Positions 10,164 through 19,632 are shown, counted from the first letter of the stretch. The stretch is DNA of 64,000 bases from Streptomyces sp. F001 (GCF_004187715.1 NZ_QZWF01000003.1:1-64000), one strand, 5' to 3'. Notes: generated from the letters alone by a model not told the origin. A program made the numbers and translations.

Positions 10164-10640
10164 ATGACCACGATGCAATCCGTTGTGCGACGCCGCCGCG
10201 CCGTCGCCGCCGCCGGCGCCGTTTCCGCCGGACTGCTCGTCCTGTCGGCCTGCGACAAGCCGTCGCCGATGTCGACGATCACCGTCGGTTCGAGCTCGGT
10301 CAGTTCGGAGGCCACCTGCTACCACGAGGGTGACGCTCTCCCGGCCGAAGAGCGGTCCGGGTGCCTGAAGGGGGAGGACATCAAGTCCATCTCGGTCGAC
10401 CCCGACGAGACCGTGCGCTTCGGTGTGGACCCGAAGATCGCGGACAAGGGCTGGACGATCCTGATGAACGGTCAGCCGCTCACCGACTCCAGCACCAAGA
10501 CGTACCGGACCATCCCGGGCAGCGTGTTCTTCAACGCCCAGTACGGCGCCCAGGGCAACTCCACGCTCGTCTCCATCATGGGCGGCGAACAGCAGGCCCC
10601 CACCGGCCTGTGGAACTTCAGGCTGAAGAAGGACGCCTGA
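10164..10640 (+). CDS. DUF2771 lipoprotein
   Basis: A 158-residue exported lipoprotein: basic n-region, hydrophobic core and lipobox LSAC with the lipidated cysteine at residue 30. The rest matches the actinobacterial DUF2771 family (TCYHEGDALP, WTILMNGQPL, FNAQYGAQGN). Function unknown. It ends 14 bases before mqnB and probably shares its transcript. A second ATG three codons in (10173) is possible. Confidence 0.85.
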   Translation: MTTMQSVVRRRRAVAAAGAVSAGLLVLSACDKPSPMSTITVGSSSVSSEATCYHEGDALPAEERSGCLKGEDIKSISVDPDETVRFGVDPKIADKGWTILMNGQPLTDSSTKTYRTIPGSVFFNAQYGAQGNSTLVSIMGGEQQAPTGLWNFRLKKDA

Positions 10641-10654
10641 CCCCTCCCCCCGCA

Positions 10655-11364
10655 GTGTTCCCCGCACGCATTCTCGTAGCCACCGCCGTCCCGGCCGAAC
10701 GGGACGCGGTGGCACGTGCGTTCCCCGGCCCGGTCACGGACGTGGCACTCCCCGGAGCCGTCCTGCACCGGCCCCCGCCGGCCCCGACCTCCTCGCCGCC
10801 GGCGTCGGCCCCGCCCTCGCCGCCGCCTCCACCGCGGCCGTCCTCACCGCCGCCGCCCTGGCCGGCACCCCGTACGCCCTGGTCGTCTCGGCCGGGATCG
10901 CCGGCGGCTTCGCACCCGAAGCTCCCGTCGGCTCGCTCGTCCTCGCCGACGAGATCACCGCGGCCGACCTGGGCGCCGCGACCGCCGACGGCTTTCTGCC
11001 GGTCACGGAGCTGGGCTTCGGCACCGTCACCCACTGTCCGCCACCCGCCCTCGTACAGGCCGCCGCCGACGCCACCGGAGCCCGCGTCGGCCCGGTCCTC
11101 ACCGTGTCGACGGTGACCGGCACCGCGGCCCGTGCCGCCGCCCTGCGCGCCCGCCACCCGCGCGCCCTCGCCGAGGCCATGGAGGGCTTCGGCGTCGCCG
11201 AGGCCGCCGCCGCGCACGGCACACCCGTCCTGGAGCTGCGCGCGGTGTCCAACCCGGTCGGCCCGCGCGACCGCGCCGCCTGGCGGATCGGCGAGGCTCT
11301 GGCGGCGCTCACCGAGGGATTCGGGAAGCTCGCGCCCGTACTGGAGAGTTGGAAGCAACCATGA
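10655..11364 (+). CDS. mqnB: Futalosine hydrolase (frameshifted)
   Basis: Second step of the futalosine menaquinone pathway: removes the base from futalosine to give dehypoxanthine futalosine. The protein starts MFPARILVATAVPAERDAVARAF at the GTG at 10655. One base appears missing in the C/G-rich stretch near 10775-10785; after it the expected frame reads DLLAAGVGPALAAAS, VVSAGIAGGFAPEAPVG, AMEGFGVAEAAA (the nucleosidase E-G-F-G-V core) and SNPVGPRDRAAWRIG to the stop. It overlaps mqnD by 4 bases (ATGA), so translation is coupled. In a working copy the length would be about 236 residues, normal for the family. Confidence 0.85.
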
Positions 11365-12242
11365 GCCCTGACATGCGTTCGCTGCAGATCGCGTACTCCC
11401 CCTGCCCCAACGACACCTTCGTCTTCGACGCCCTCGCCCACGGCCGCGTGCCCGGCGCTCCCGCGCTCGACGTGACCTTCGCGGACATCGACATCACCAA
11501 CGGCATGGCCGAGCGCGGCGAGTTCGACGTGCTGAAGGTGTCGTACGCGGTGCTGCCGTACGTCCTCGGCGAGTACGCGCTGCTGCCGTGCGGCGGGGCG
11601 CTGGGGCGGGGGTGCGGTCCGCTGGTGCTGACCCGGGAGCCGGGCGATGGGGGCACCTCCCACGCTTTCGGCAGTGGGGGACTGGCGGGCCGTACGGTCG
11701 CGGTGCCCAGCGAGAGGTCGACGGCGTATCTGCTGTTCCGGCTGTGGGCGGCCACCCTCTCCGGTGGGGTGGGCGAGATCGTGGTCATGCCCTTCCACGA
11801 GATCATGCCCGCCGTGCGGGACGGGAAGGTCGACGCGGGACTGGTGATCCACGAGGCACGGTTCACGTACCAGAACTACGGGCTGCACAAGCTCGCGGAC
11901 ATGGGCGAGCACTGGGAGAACACCACCGGGCTGCCCATCCCGCTGGGCGCGATCATCGCCAAGCGGTCACTGGGGGCGGACACGCTGACGCTGCTCGCCG
12001 AGTCCGTCCGTGCCTCTGTACGGGCGGCCTGGGACGACCCCGAGGTGTCCCGTCCGTATGTGATGGAGCACGCGCAGGAGATGGACCCGGACGTCGCCGA
12101 CCAGCACATCGGGCTGTACGTCAACGAGTTCACCGCCGGTCTCGGCGAGGACGGCTACGCGGCCGTACGCGGACTGCTCACGCGCGCGGCGGCCGAGGGG
12201 CTGGTGCCGCCCCTCGGGCCGGAAGCGCTGGATTTCCCCTAG
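11361..12242 (+). CDS. mqnD: 1,4-dihydroxy-6-naphthoate synthase
   Basis: Converts cyclic dehypoxanthine futalosine to 1,4-dihydroxy-6-naphthoate in menaquinone synthesis. The 293-residue protein has the periplasmic-binding-protein-like fold of MqnD, with the conserved SPCPNDTF near residue 13, FDVLKVSYAV and the LVIHEARFTY block. It contains an unusual short insertion (GDGGTSHAFGSGG, around 11644-11685) at a loop where homologues have a few residues; the DNA there is a palindromic element (separate entry). The frame is kept, so the enzyme is probably active. Confidence 0.92.
   Translation: MSPDMRSLQIAYSPCPNDTFVFDALAHGRVPGAPALDVTFADIDITNGMAERGEFDVLKVSYAVLPYVLGEYALLPCGGALGRGCGPLVLTREPGDGGTSHAFGSGGLAGRTVAVPSERSTAYLLFRLWAATLSGGVGEIVVMPFHEIMPAVRDGKVDAGLVIHEARFTYQNYGLHKLADMGEHWENTTGLPIPLGAIIAKRSLGADTLTLLAESVRASVRAAWDDPEVSRPYVMEHAQEMDPDVADQHIGLYVNEFTAGLGEDGYAAVRGLLTRAAAEGLVPPLGPEALDFP
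11645..11682. repeat. Intragenic palindromic repeat inside mqnD
   Basis: GGGGGCACCTCCCACGC, then TTTC, then GGCAGTGGGGG: an imperfect inverted repeat of the kind scattered between Streptomyces genes. Similar G/C-rich palindromes are seen at 25126-25160 and 48304-48400 here. Its presence within a coding sequence without breaking the frame suggests a small mobile palindrome was tolerated in a surface loop. Confidence 0.5.
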
Positions 12243-12262
12243 TCGGGGGCTTGTGTCGGGGT

Positions 12263-12646
12263 TTACACGTCGAGCTGGTCGGCGACCGCTCGGAGCAGGC
12301 CGGCGATCTTCTTGCCGGAGGCCTTGTCGGGGTAGCGACCCTTTTCGAGCATCGGGGTGATGTTCTCCAGGAGGGTCGTCAGATCCTGGACGATGGAGGC
12401 CAGCTCGTCCGGCTTCTTGCGCTGTGCGGCCGCGACCGACGGGGTCGGGTCCAGGAGGGTGACCGAGAGGGCCTGGTCGCCGCGCTGTCCGGCGACCACC
12501 CCGAACTCCACGCGCTGACCTGGCTTGAGCGTCTCGACTCCGGCGGGGAGAACGGAGGAATGGACGAAGACGTCACCGCCGTCGTCGCGGGAGAGAAAGC
12601 CGAAGCCCTTCTCACTGTTGAACCACTTGACCTTGCCGGTAGGCAC
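12263..12646 (-). CDS. Cold-shock domain protein with C-terminal extension
   Basis: A 127-residue protein: residues 1-66 form a cold-shock domain with both RNA-binding motifs (GFGFLS as RNP1, VFVHSS as RNP2), followed by a ~60-residue tail ([17 protein letters not shown]...) that is probably helical and specific to actinobacteria. Likely a single-stranded nucleic-acid binder. A hairpin (GGCGGGTC at 12709-12716 with GACCCGCC at 12723-12730) lies upstream and may sit in its 5' leader. It faces mqnD tail to tail. Confidence 0.88.
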   Translation of the reverse strand: MPTGKVKWFNSEKGFGFLSRDDGGDVFVHSSVLPAGVETLKPGQRVEFGVVAGQRGDQALSVTLLDPTPSVAAAQRKKPDELASIVQDLTTLLENITPMLEKGRYPDKASGKKIAGLLRAVADQLDV

Positions 12647-12810
12647 GTCTGTCCTCGTCCTCGTACTCGTCGGAAAACTGCTTCTGAAACGGCTCTTGAT
12701 AGCACTCGGGCGGGTCGTCCGTGACCCGCCGGTACCAAGGCTAATGGTCTTCAGGCCGGTGACAAGACGTCGCCCGGTTGTTCCTTCGCGCTGGGAACTA
12801 CCCTGGTCGG

Positions 12811-13083
12811 GTGCGTGACAAAACCCAACCGAATTCCGCCGCGCCCGGTGACCGACTGATCCGTGCCGGTGCCGTCGTCTTCGTCGTCGGGGCCGTGGCC
12901 ACTCTCGTCACGGTGGCCCCGCTGTTCCTCGGGACGACGCCTTTTCCGACCTACATGTTCGTATTGAGCATGCTCATGGGGGTCGGCTTCCTCATCGCCG
13001 GGGCAGGAGTGTTCCAGGCGATCGCGGCGGGGCGGCGTCAGGCGCGCGGTGCGTCGACCGCTTCCGGTGCGGCTTCGAGATAG
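12811..13083 (+). CDS. Small two-helix membrane protein
   Basis: A 90-residue protein with two predicted transmembrane helices ([21 protein letters not shown] and [17 protein letters not shown]) and a basic C-terminus. GTG at 12811 ([12 protein letters not shown]...) is chosen over an upstream in-frame start because it gives the normal hydrophilic N-terminus. No function can be assigned. Its last 46 bases overlap the 3' end of the HAD phosphatase gene on the other strand. Confidence 0.75.
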   Translation: MRDKTQPNSAAPGDRLIRAGAVVFVVGAVATLVTVAPLFLGTTPFPTYMFVLSMLMGVGFLIAGAGVFQAIAAGRRQARGASTASGAASR

Positions 13084-13694
13084 GCCGAAAGCCACTCCGG
13101 GAACTCGCCAAGGCCGGCGAGGACGACGTCCGCGCCCGCGGCGTGCAGTTCGTCGGCGTCGCACGGGCCGGTCGCCACGGTCACCGACAGCGCGCCGGCC
13201 GCGCGGGCGCCGCGTATGTCGCCGGTGTGGTCGCCGACGTACACGCTCGCGGCGTGCTCGCGCAGTGCCTCCGCCTTGGCCTCCGCCCACAGGTTGCCGA
13301 TCACCGCGTCGGGCTCGATGCCGAGGTGGGTGAGGTGCAGCTTGGCGTTGGGCTCGTACTTGGCGGTGACGACGACCGCGCGTCCGCCGGCCGCCCGGAC
13401 GGCCTCTATCGCCTCGTGGGCGCCGGGCAGGGCGGGCGTGGCGGTGATGGCGATCGTCGGGTACATCGCGCGGTAGACGTCGGCCACGGCGGGCACGTCC
13501 GCGGCCGGGAACCAGTTGCGCAGTTCCTCCTCCAACGGCGGCCCCAGGCGGGTGATCGCCAGGTCGGCGTCGATGTACGTTCCGGTCCGCTCGGCCAGTG
13601 CCAGGTAGCAGGCGTGGATGCCGGGGCGGGAGTCTATGAGCGTCATGTCGAGGTCGAAGCCGACGGTGGGCGGGCGCGAAATCATATGGGCCAT
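13038..13694 (-). CDS. HAD-family phosphatase, phosphoglycolate-phosphatase-like
   Basis: A 218-residue HAD hydrolase. Motif I is DLDMTLIDS near residue 13 (two aspartates), motif II the VVTAKYEP stretch, and motif IV GDHTGDIRGA with its acidic pair. The cap region is of the small helical type found in phosphoglycolate phosphatases; the natural substrate is not predictable. ATG at 13694 has GGAGG eleven bases upstream; a second ATG at 13685 would remove MAH. Convergent overlap with the small membrane protein gene. Confidence 0.85.
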   Translation of the reverse strand: MAHMISRPPTVGFDLDMTLIDSRPGIHACYLALAERTGTYIDADLAITRLGPPLEEELRNWFPAADVPAVADVYRAMYPTIAITATPALPGAHEAIEAVRAAGGRAVVVTAKYEPNAKLHLTHLGIEPDAVIGNLWAEAKAEALREHAASVYVGDHTGDIRGARAAGALSVTVATGPCDADELHAAGADVVLAGLGEFPEWLSAYLEAAPEAVDAPRA

Positions 13695-13937
13695 TGTGCG
13701 GGGTGCCTCCGGCGGTTGGGCAGTGGGGTTTGTGCCGGTGGGTGGGCGGGGTCGGGGCGGTGTGGCGAGTCCGCCGCGGGTTGCGCCCCTCTGCCTGCTG
13801 CCACAGTGGGCCGACGTGGGGACCAGCCAAGCGGCGGACTGCGCCACACCGCCCCGACCCGCTCCCGTGGTACGGCGGCTTTCCCGTCTTCGCACGGGTG
13901 GCTACCGCTGCTCGGCGGCTTTCCCGTCTTCGCCTGG

Positions 13938-14871
13938 CTAGCGGTCCTTTTGGGAGCGCCATACCAGGAACAGGGCCGATGCCAGGGCCGCGCCTCGTAG
14001 GACCCAGGGCCAGGTTTCGGCGAGGGCGTCGTTCATGTGGCCCTCGGGGACGGGGGTGCCCCAGCGGCCGTCGGTTCTGCCCCAGAGCCAGATGAAACCG
14101 GCGGTGACCGCCAGGGCGGGCAGGCCCATGACCGCCCATTTCACTTCTGCGCGGGTCAGGCGGCGCGAGGCGTAGGCGATGAGCCAGCCGAAGGCGAGGG
14201 CGAGCAGGTTGCCGAGTACCGCGCCGGCGACCAGGAGGGCGGCGGCGAGGAGCAGCAGGGGGTTGCTCCAGGTGCCGGGGGACGGGAGCAGGCGGCGGCG
14301 GGGGCGGGTTCGTCCGCGTCCAGGTCCGGGTCCGGTGGGTGCTCGACCGTCGGCTCGGGCTCCTTGGCGGGGCCTTCGGCGTGGCTTCAGCAGCTCCGGG
14401 ATCTCCACTCCGCCCACGAAGCCGGGCACGCTGTCGCCGACGCCGAACGGGCTGTTGTCCACCCGCCACCAGTCGGGCTGCGTCGCGCTGTCGCCGAGTT
14501 CGTGCTCGCCGGCGCGGTGGGCGGGGACGGGCGTCGGAGGGTGCCGGGGCAGGGTTCGGCGGGGCGGGGCGGGCAGCATGCTGCGCTTCGTTTCTGGTCC
14601 CGTTGGCAGGGACGGCCGTCGGGGGTGGTTCCGGGCGGGTGCCGGCGTCACCTGCGGCGGCGACCACCTCGTCGGGGCTGCCGAGGCGGTCGATGATGCG
14701 GCGCACGGCGGCGGGGCTGTCGACGACGGCCTTGGCGCGGCGCCGGTCGATCTCGTCGCGCAGCTGCGAGACCAGGCGCATCCGGGTGGCGGAGGACAGC
14801 TGCCGCTGCTGAGCCACGTCACCGACGCGGCTCAGATACTCGTAGACGACCTTGTCGCTCTCGATCCCCAC
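13938..14871 (-). CDS. HAAS/permease-prefix membrane protein (frameshifted)
   Basis: Starts at GTG 14871 behind GGAGGGG. The N-terminal ~70 residues (VVYEYLSRVGDVAQQ..., IDRLGSPDEVVAAAG) form the HAAS/permease-prefix helical domain. After a proline-rich linker come about four transmembrane helices (NPLLLLAAALLVAGAVLG, VMGLPALAVTAGFIWLWG, WVLRGAALASALFLVW). The linker is broken by three apparent indels, near 14540, 14385 and 14285: acidic sequence KEPEPTVEHPPDPDLDADEP appears in a third frame between the two other pieces. HAAS proteins are often linked to PadR regulators; none is adjacent here. Confidence 0.7.
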
Positions 14872-14951
14872 GCTGTCCCCTCCGGGGCGGGTGTGCCGGA
14901 TTCCCCGTGGGACGACGGTAGCGCAGGCCGCCACCCGCTACCGTGGAGCGG

Positions 14952-17614
14952 ATGAGCAGCGATGAGAAGCCTGTGGCCCCGCGGTCCCTCGCGGAGGCGC
15001 TGCGTGCACGGGACGACGCCTCTCTGGCTGTGCTGCTGCGCAGCCGGCCCGATCTCATCACGCCCGTGCCGACGGACCTCACTCAGCTTGCGACCCGGGC
15101 CGGCACCCGTGCCTCGGTCGTGCGCGCCCTGGAGCGGCTCGACCGGTTCGCGCTGCAGACGGCTCAGGCACTGGCGGTGGCGGCGGATCCGGCGACGTAC
15201 GAGGAACTGCTCGGGCTCATGGCCGGGGACGAGGGCGATCCGCTCGTCGCCGCCGCGCTGCCGCGCGCCCTCGGCACGCTGCGCGAGCAGGCCCTGGTGT
15301 GGGGCGACGACGAACGGCTGCGGCTGGTGCGCACGGCTCGGGAACTGCTCGCGCCGTCGCCGCAGCATCCGTCGCCGACCGGGCTCGGTCCCACGGTCCA
15401 GGAGGCGTCGGCGGGCATGTCGCCGGGACGTATCCAGGAACTCGTGACGGCTGTGGGGCTGCCTTCCACGCACGACTCCGTCTCCGCGGTGGCCGCCCTC
15501 ACCGCCCTGTTCACCGACCGGGCGCGGATGGCGGCGCTGCTCGCCGGGGCCCCGGCCGAGTCGCTGGAGGTGCTGGAGCGGCTGGTGTGGGGGCCGCCGT
15601 ACGGCCAGGTCACCGCCACTCCGGCCCCCCGGCTGCGCTGGCTTCTCGACCGCGGGCTGCTGCTGCCTACGGCGCCCGGCACGGTTGTACTCCCCCGGGA
15701 GGTCGCCCTGCACATGCGCGGCGGCCGCGCGCACCGCCTGCCGGAGCCCGTGCCACCGCCCGTGGAGGTGGCGGCCACGCACCGTCCACAGGTTGTGGAC
15801 GCCACGGCGGCCGGGCAGGCCTACACGGCGCTGGCCACCGTCGAGGAGCTGCTGAAGGACTGGGACGAGGGCGGGCCCGCGGTGCTGCGCGCGGGCGGGC
15901 TCAGTGTGCGCGACCTGAAGCGGACCGCCGTCGCACTGGACGTGTCCGAGCCGGTCGCCGCGTTCTGGATCGAGCTCGCCTACGCGGCGGGCCTGGTGGC
16001 CTCGGACGGCGAGGCCGACGAGCAGTACGCGGCGACTCCGGCGTACGACGAGTGGCTGGAGCAGCCGGCCGCCCATCGCTGGACCCGGCTGGCGGAGGCG
16101 TGGCTCGCCGCGACCCGGGCGGCGGGGCTGGTCGGCGGGCGGGACGCCAAGGAGCGGACGCTGGCGGCGCTGGGACCGGGCCTCGACCGCTCCGCGGCGC
16201 CGGAGGTACGGCACCGGGTGCTGAGCCTGCTGGCGGGACTGCCGGAGGGGGCCGCGCCGACGGCGGAGTCGGTGCTGGCGCGGCTGTGGTGGGAGCGGCC
16301 GTTGCGGGGGCGGCAGGACGGCGGGGGCGGGATGCCGCGCGTGATTCCCTCCAGGGCGGGGTGACGGACTCCGCGCGTGATCCCTACCGGGACGGCGGGA
16401 CGGGCGGGCGCGATGCCGGGCGGGCCGCCGGGCAGGGCGGCATGCGCGACGACGATCTGCGAGCCGGCTCGCCCAGTGGGCTCTGGCCGAAGCTGAGCTG
16501 CTCGGTGTGACCGGGCGGGGGGCGTTGTCCGCGCACGGGCGGGCGCTTGTCGGGGCGAGCGCCGCCGCGCACCTGGCGGACGAGGAGCCGGAAGGCCCCG
16601 GTGACAAGCTTCCCGTCCACCATCGCCCGCCCACTGCCCCGGAGCCCCTGTCGCCCGGCGAGCAGGCCGTCGCCTCCGCCACGGCCGCCCGGCTGCTCGC
16701 CCCGCTGCTGCCCGAACCGCTGGACCACGTCCTGCTCCAGGCCGACCTCACCGCGGTCGCGCCGGGCCCGTTGCAGCGGCCGCTGGCCGACATGCTGGAC
16801 GTGCTCGCCGACGTGGAGTCGAAGGGCGGCGCGACCGTCTACCGCTTCACGCCCGCCTCCGTACGCCGCGCCCTGGACGCCGGCCGCAGCGCCTCCGACC
16901 TGCACGCCTTCCTCGCGGAACACTCCCGTACGCCGGTGCCGCAACCGCTCGCCTACCTGATCGACGACGTGGCCCGCCGGCACGGCCGGCTGCGCGTCGG
17001 CGCCGCCTCGGCGTATGTGCGCTGCGACGACGACGCCCTGCTGGGCGAGATCCTCGCCGACAAGCGGACCGCCGGCCTGCGGCTGCGCCGCCTCGCGCCG
17101 ACCGTGCTGGCCGCGCAGGCCGACCCGGCGGCGCTGCTGGAGGGGCTGCGCGCGATGGGCTTCGCGCCCGCCGCCGAGTCCGCCGAGGGCGACGTACTGA
17201 TCACGCGGGCGCACGCCCACCGCACCCCGCCGCGCGCCGCACCCGAGCCGGTGCCGGACGGCCCGCCCCCCCGACGCGACGCTGCTGACGGCCGCGATCC
17301 GGGCCATCCGGGCGGGCGACCTGGCCTCCACCGCCCCACGCAAGCCCGCCGGCGCGGCCCCGGTGACCGGCGGTGAGCTGCCGCGGACCAGCTCCGCCGA
17401 CACCCTGGCCACCATGCAGGCCGCCGTCCTGACCGGCCAGGCCCTGTGGATCGGGTACGTCAACGCCGAGGGCGCCGCCAGCCAGCGGGTGATCGCGCCG
17501 GTACGGGTGGAGGGCGGTTTCGTGACGGCGTACGACCACACCGCGGACGAGGTCCGCACCTACCCGCTGCACCGGATCACCGGGGTCGCGGAGCTGGCCG
17601 ACGACCAGATGTGA
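14952..17614 (+). CDS. Helicase-associated (XPB/Ssl2-like C-terminal) protein (frameshifted)
   Basis: A protein of about 880 residues with the actinobacterial helicase-C-terminal-like architecture (Pfam Helicase_C_3 type) but no ATPase motor; presumably a partner or regulator of the XPB-type helicase encoded at 19633. N-terminus MSSDEKPVAPRSLAEALRARD. The end reads ALWIGYVNAEGAAS...VRVEGGFVTAYDH, a WYL-like beta segment. Frame changes occur in the G run near 16325, again near 16465 and in the C7 run near 17265; between the first two the frame reads a Gly/Asp-rich linker. All three are in or beside homopolymers. A GTG three codons upstream (14943) is an alternative start. Confidence 0.75.
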
Positions 17615-17804
17615 GCACCGGTCACCCACACAGGCGTACACCCGCGTTCATGCACGCCACGCCGGACACTTCCCACCCATGAGGGAGCTTGCAGGTCACG
17701 GCGCATTCCGCTGCGGGCCGCCGGGCAGCCACCGGATGTCCTGATCAAGTCCGAGCCGCCCGACGGGGGGCTCGGGCGAACACAGCTGAAAGGAAATCCC
17801 ACCC

Positions 17805-17933
17805 ATGCGTGCTGCCCGTCGTTTCGCCGCTGTCCTGGCCGCCACGGCCCTGATGCTCGGCGCCTTCACCACCCAGGCCGCGGCCGTCGGCATCGATGTC
17901 GCCGGCCTTGTCATCGAGACGCCGCCCGTCTGA
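17805..17933 (+). CDS. Small secreted peptide, 42 residues
   Basis: Short gene with AAAGGA ahead of the ATG. Basic start MRAARR, hydrophobic core (FAAVLAATALMLGAFTTQ) and AAA cleavage site, leaving a mature peptide of only about 14 residues, VGIDVAGLVIETPPV or close to it. A second small secreted peptide gene follows 86 bases later. No known family recognised; it could be a signalling or surface peptide, or a precursor whose partner lies elsewhere. Confidence 0.6.
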   Translation: MRAARRFAAVLAATALMLGAFTTQAAAVGIDVAGLVIETPPV

Positions 17934-18019
17934 CGCGCCCGGCGCGCCCCATCGGGCCGGTCCCGGCACCCCCGGGTCCGGCCCTCCCCTCGACCTCCTG
18001 TGAAAGGCCCTGACGTCCC

Positions 18020-18253
18020 ATGCGTTCCAAGCTCACCGTCCGCGCCCACCCCGCCGTCGCCGCCTTGGCCGCCGCGCTGGTGACCGCCGCCGCCCTCGTC
18101 GCCGCGCTCGCGCCCGAGGCCTCGGCGGTCCCGGCCGCGCCGCTGCCGCTCCCGGCCGCCGGGGCCGGAGGCGAGCCCCTCCTCGCCAACATCGACGGGC
18201 ACATCTTCGCTCAACCGCTGGTCAACAACCTCACCCTGCCCACTCCGAAGTAG
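18020..18253 (+). CDS. Small secreted peptide, 77 residues
   Basis: GAAAGG upstream of the ATG. Signal peptide of about 36 residues with a long alanine/valine core ending ASA, then a mature part rich in A/P/L ending GHIFAQPLVNNLTLPTPK. No cysteines and no recognised family. Its last 23 bases overlap the end of the YqhA-IstB gene on the opposite strand. It may form a unit with the 42-residue peptide gene just before it. Confidence 0.6.
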   Translation: MRSKLTVRAHPAVAALAAALVTAAALVAALAPEASAVPAAPLPLPAAGAGGEPLLANIDGHIFAQPLVNNLTLPTPK

Positions 18254-19493
18254 CCCGGCGCATCCGGTAGCTCTCCCCTTCGAGCCGCACGATCTCGGCG
18301 TGGTGGGCCAGCCGGTCCACCATCGCCGGGGCGGCCGGGCCGCCGAACACCTCGTCCCACCTGTCGAGCGGGCGGTCGCTGGTCACGATCAGCGACCCCC
18401 GTTCGTAGCGGTGGGCGACCAGTTGGAAGAAGAGGCGGGAGGTGGCCGCGTCGAAGGGGACGTACCCGACCTCGTCGACGATCAGCAGCGGGCAGTCGTC
18501 GAGGGCGGTGAGCTCCTCGGTGAGCCGGCCCGCCGACTGCGCCCCGGCCAGCCGCGCGGCCCAGCCGGCGGCCGTGTCGAACAGCACCCGGCGGCCGGCC
18601 TGACAGGCGCGCACCCCGAGTCCGACGGCCAGGTGCGTCTTGCCGGTGCCGGGCGGCCCCACGAACACCACGTTGCCGTGCGTCGCGACGAAGTCCAGCT
18701 TGCCGAGCCTTGCCACGGTCTCCCGGTCGAAGGCCCGGGGGTGTTCCGCGTCGAACTCCTCCAGCGCCTTCCGGGCCGGGAAACCGGCGGCCCGGATCCG
18801 CTCCTCGGCTCCCGTCTCGGCGGGGGGCGGCCCGGCCTGGGCCGGGATCGACACCGCCGCCGGGGGCCGCGCGGGTTCGGGGCCGTCGGCCCGGTGGTCC
18901 CGGTGGTGGGCGCGTTCGGCGTGCGCGGCCATCGGCCCCGACATGTACGCCAGGATCGCCGCCGACACGATGAACGCCATGTGGATCACCGTGCCCCACA
19001 GCAGGGAGTGCCGGGCGGTGTGGTGCACATCCACGAACATCTGCAGCAGATGGACCGAGGAGATGCCCACGATGGCGGTGGCCAGCTTCACCTTCAGCAC
19101 GTTGGAGTTGACGTGCGAGAGCCATTCCGGCTGGTCACGGTGGCCCTGGAGGCCGATGCGGGAGACGAACGTCTCGTAGCCGCCGACGATCACCATGATC
19201 AGCAGGTTGGCGATCATGACGACGTCGACCAGCTTGAGCACGGCGAGCATGACGTAGGTCTCGGTCGCCTGCCCGGTGATGCACCGGAGGATTAAGGCCC
19301 ACAGCTCGTTGAAGAACTTGTAGACGTACACCCCCTGCGCGGCCACGAGGCCGAAGTACAGCGGGGCCTGCAGCCAGCGGGTGGCGAACAGGGCGTAGCC
19401 GAGGGTGGTGGTCGGCGGGGACGGGTCACGCGTGATGGCCTGCACGGTCGGCCATTCTTCGCAGCCGGAGCCGTACAGGTGAAACCGTTCCAC
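18231..19493 (-). CDS. Fusion of YqhA/UPF0114 membrane domain and IstB-type AAA+ ATPase
   Basis: One uninterrupted 420-residue frame. Residues ~30-195 match YqhA (UPF0114): ATRWLQAPLYFGL, FFNELWAL, VDVVMIANLLIMVIVGGYE, TAIVGISSVHLLQMFVDV and VIHMAFIVSAAILAYM, predicted as 3-4 membrane helices. After a proline-rich linker, residues ~230-415 match the IS21 helper ATPase IstB: ARKALEEFDAEHPRAFDRE, Walker A GPPGTGKTHLA, Walker B LLIVDEVGYVP, sensor LIVTSDRPLDRW. The usual IstB N-terminal ~70 residues are replaced by the membrane part, and there is no istA, DDE transposase or terminal repeat nearby. Residue 67 is encoded by TTA (19293-19295), so expression may depend on bldA. Start taken as the first GTG; a GTG at codon 17 is possible. 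Confidence 0.85.
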   Translation of the reverse strand: MERFHLYGSGCEEWPTVQAITRDPSPPTTTLGYALFATRWLQAPLYFGLVAAQGVYVYKFFNELWALILRCITGQATETYVMLAVLKLVDVVMIANLLIMVIVGGYETFVSRIGLQGHRDQPEWLSHVNSNVLKVKLATAIVGISSVHLLQMFVDVHHTARHSLLWGTVIHMAFIVSAAILAYMSGPMAAHAERAHHRDHRADGPEPARPPAAVSIPAQAGPPPAETGAEERIRAAGFPARKALEEFDAEHPRAFDRETVARLGKLDFVATHGNVVFVGPPGTGKTHLAVGLGVRACQAGRRVLFDTAAGWAARLAGAQSAGRLTEELTALDDCPLLIVDEVGYVPFDAATSRLFFQLVAHRYERGSLIVTSDRPLDRWDEVFGGPAAPAMVDRLAHHAEIVRLEGESYRMRRATSEWAG

Positions 19494-19632
19494 TCCCAGG
19501 AATGAATAGACATCCTGTACGACGGGACGTGTGCGCCTTCGTGACCAGGAGCCGACCAGGAACCGATCAGGAATCGATCAGGCACACTGGACGTTTGGCC
19601 GTACCGTCCGGCCGTACGGAAAGGGTGCCCGC

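Noticed and set aside
12751..13690. Minus-strand frame continuing from the HAAS protein through the HAD gene
   Set aside because: Arg/Pro-rich low-complexity translation in the wrong frame; the HAD gene explains the region.
18231..18900. IS21-family insertion sequence
   Set aside because: Only an IstB-like ATPase is present, fused to a membrane domain. No istA, no terminal repeats and no target duplication were seen.
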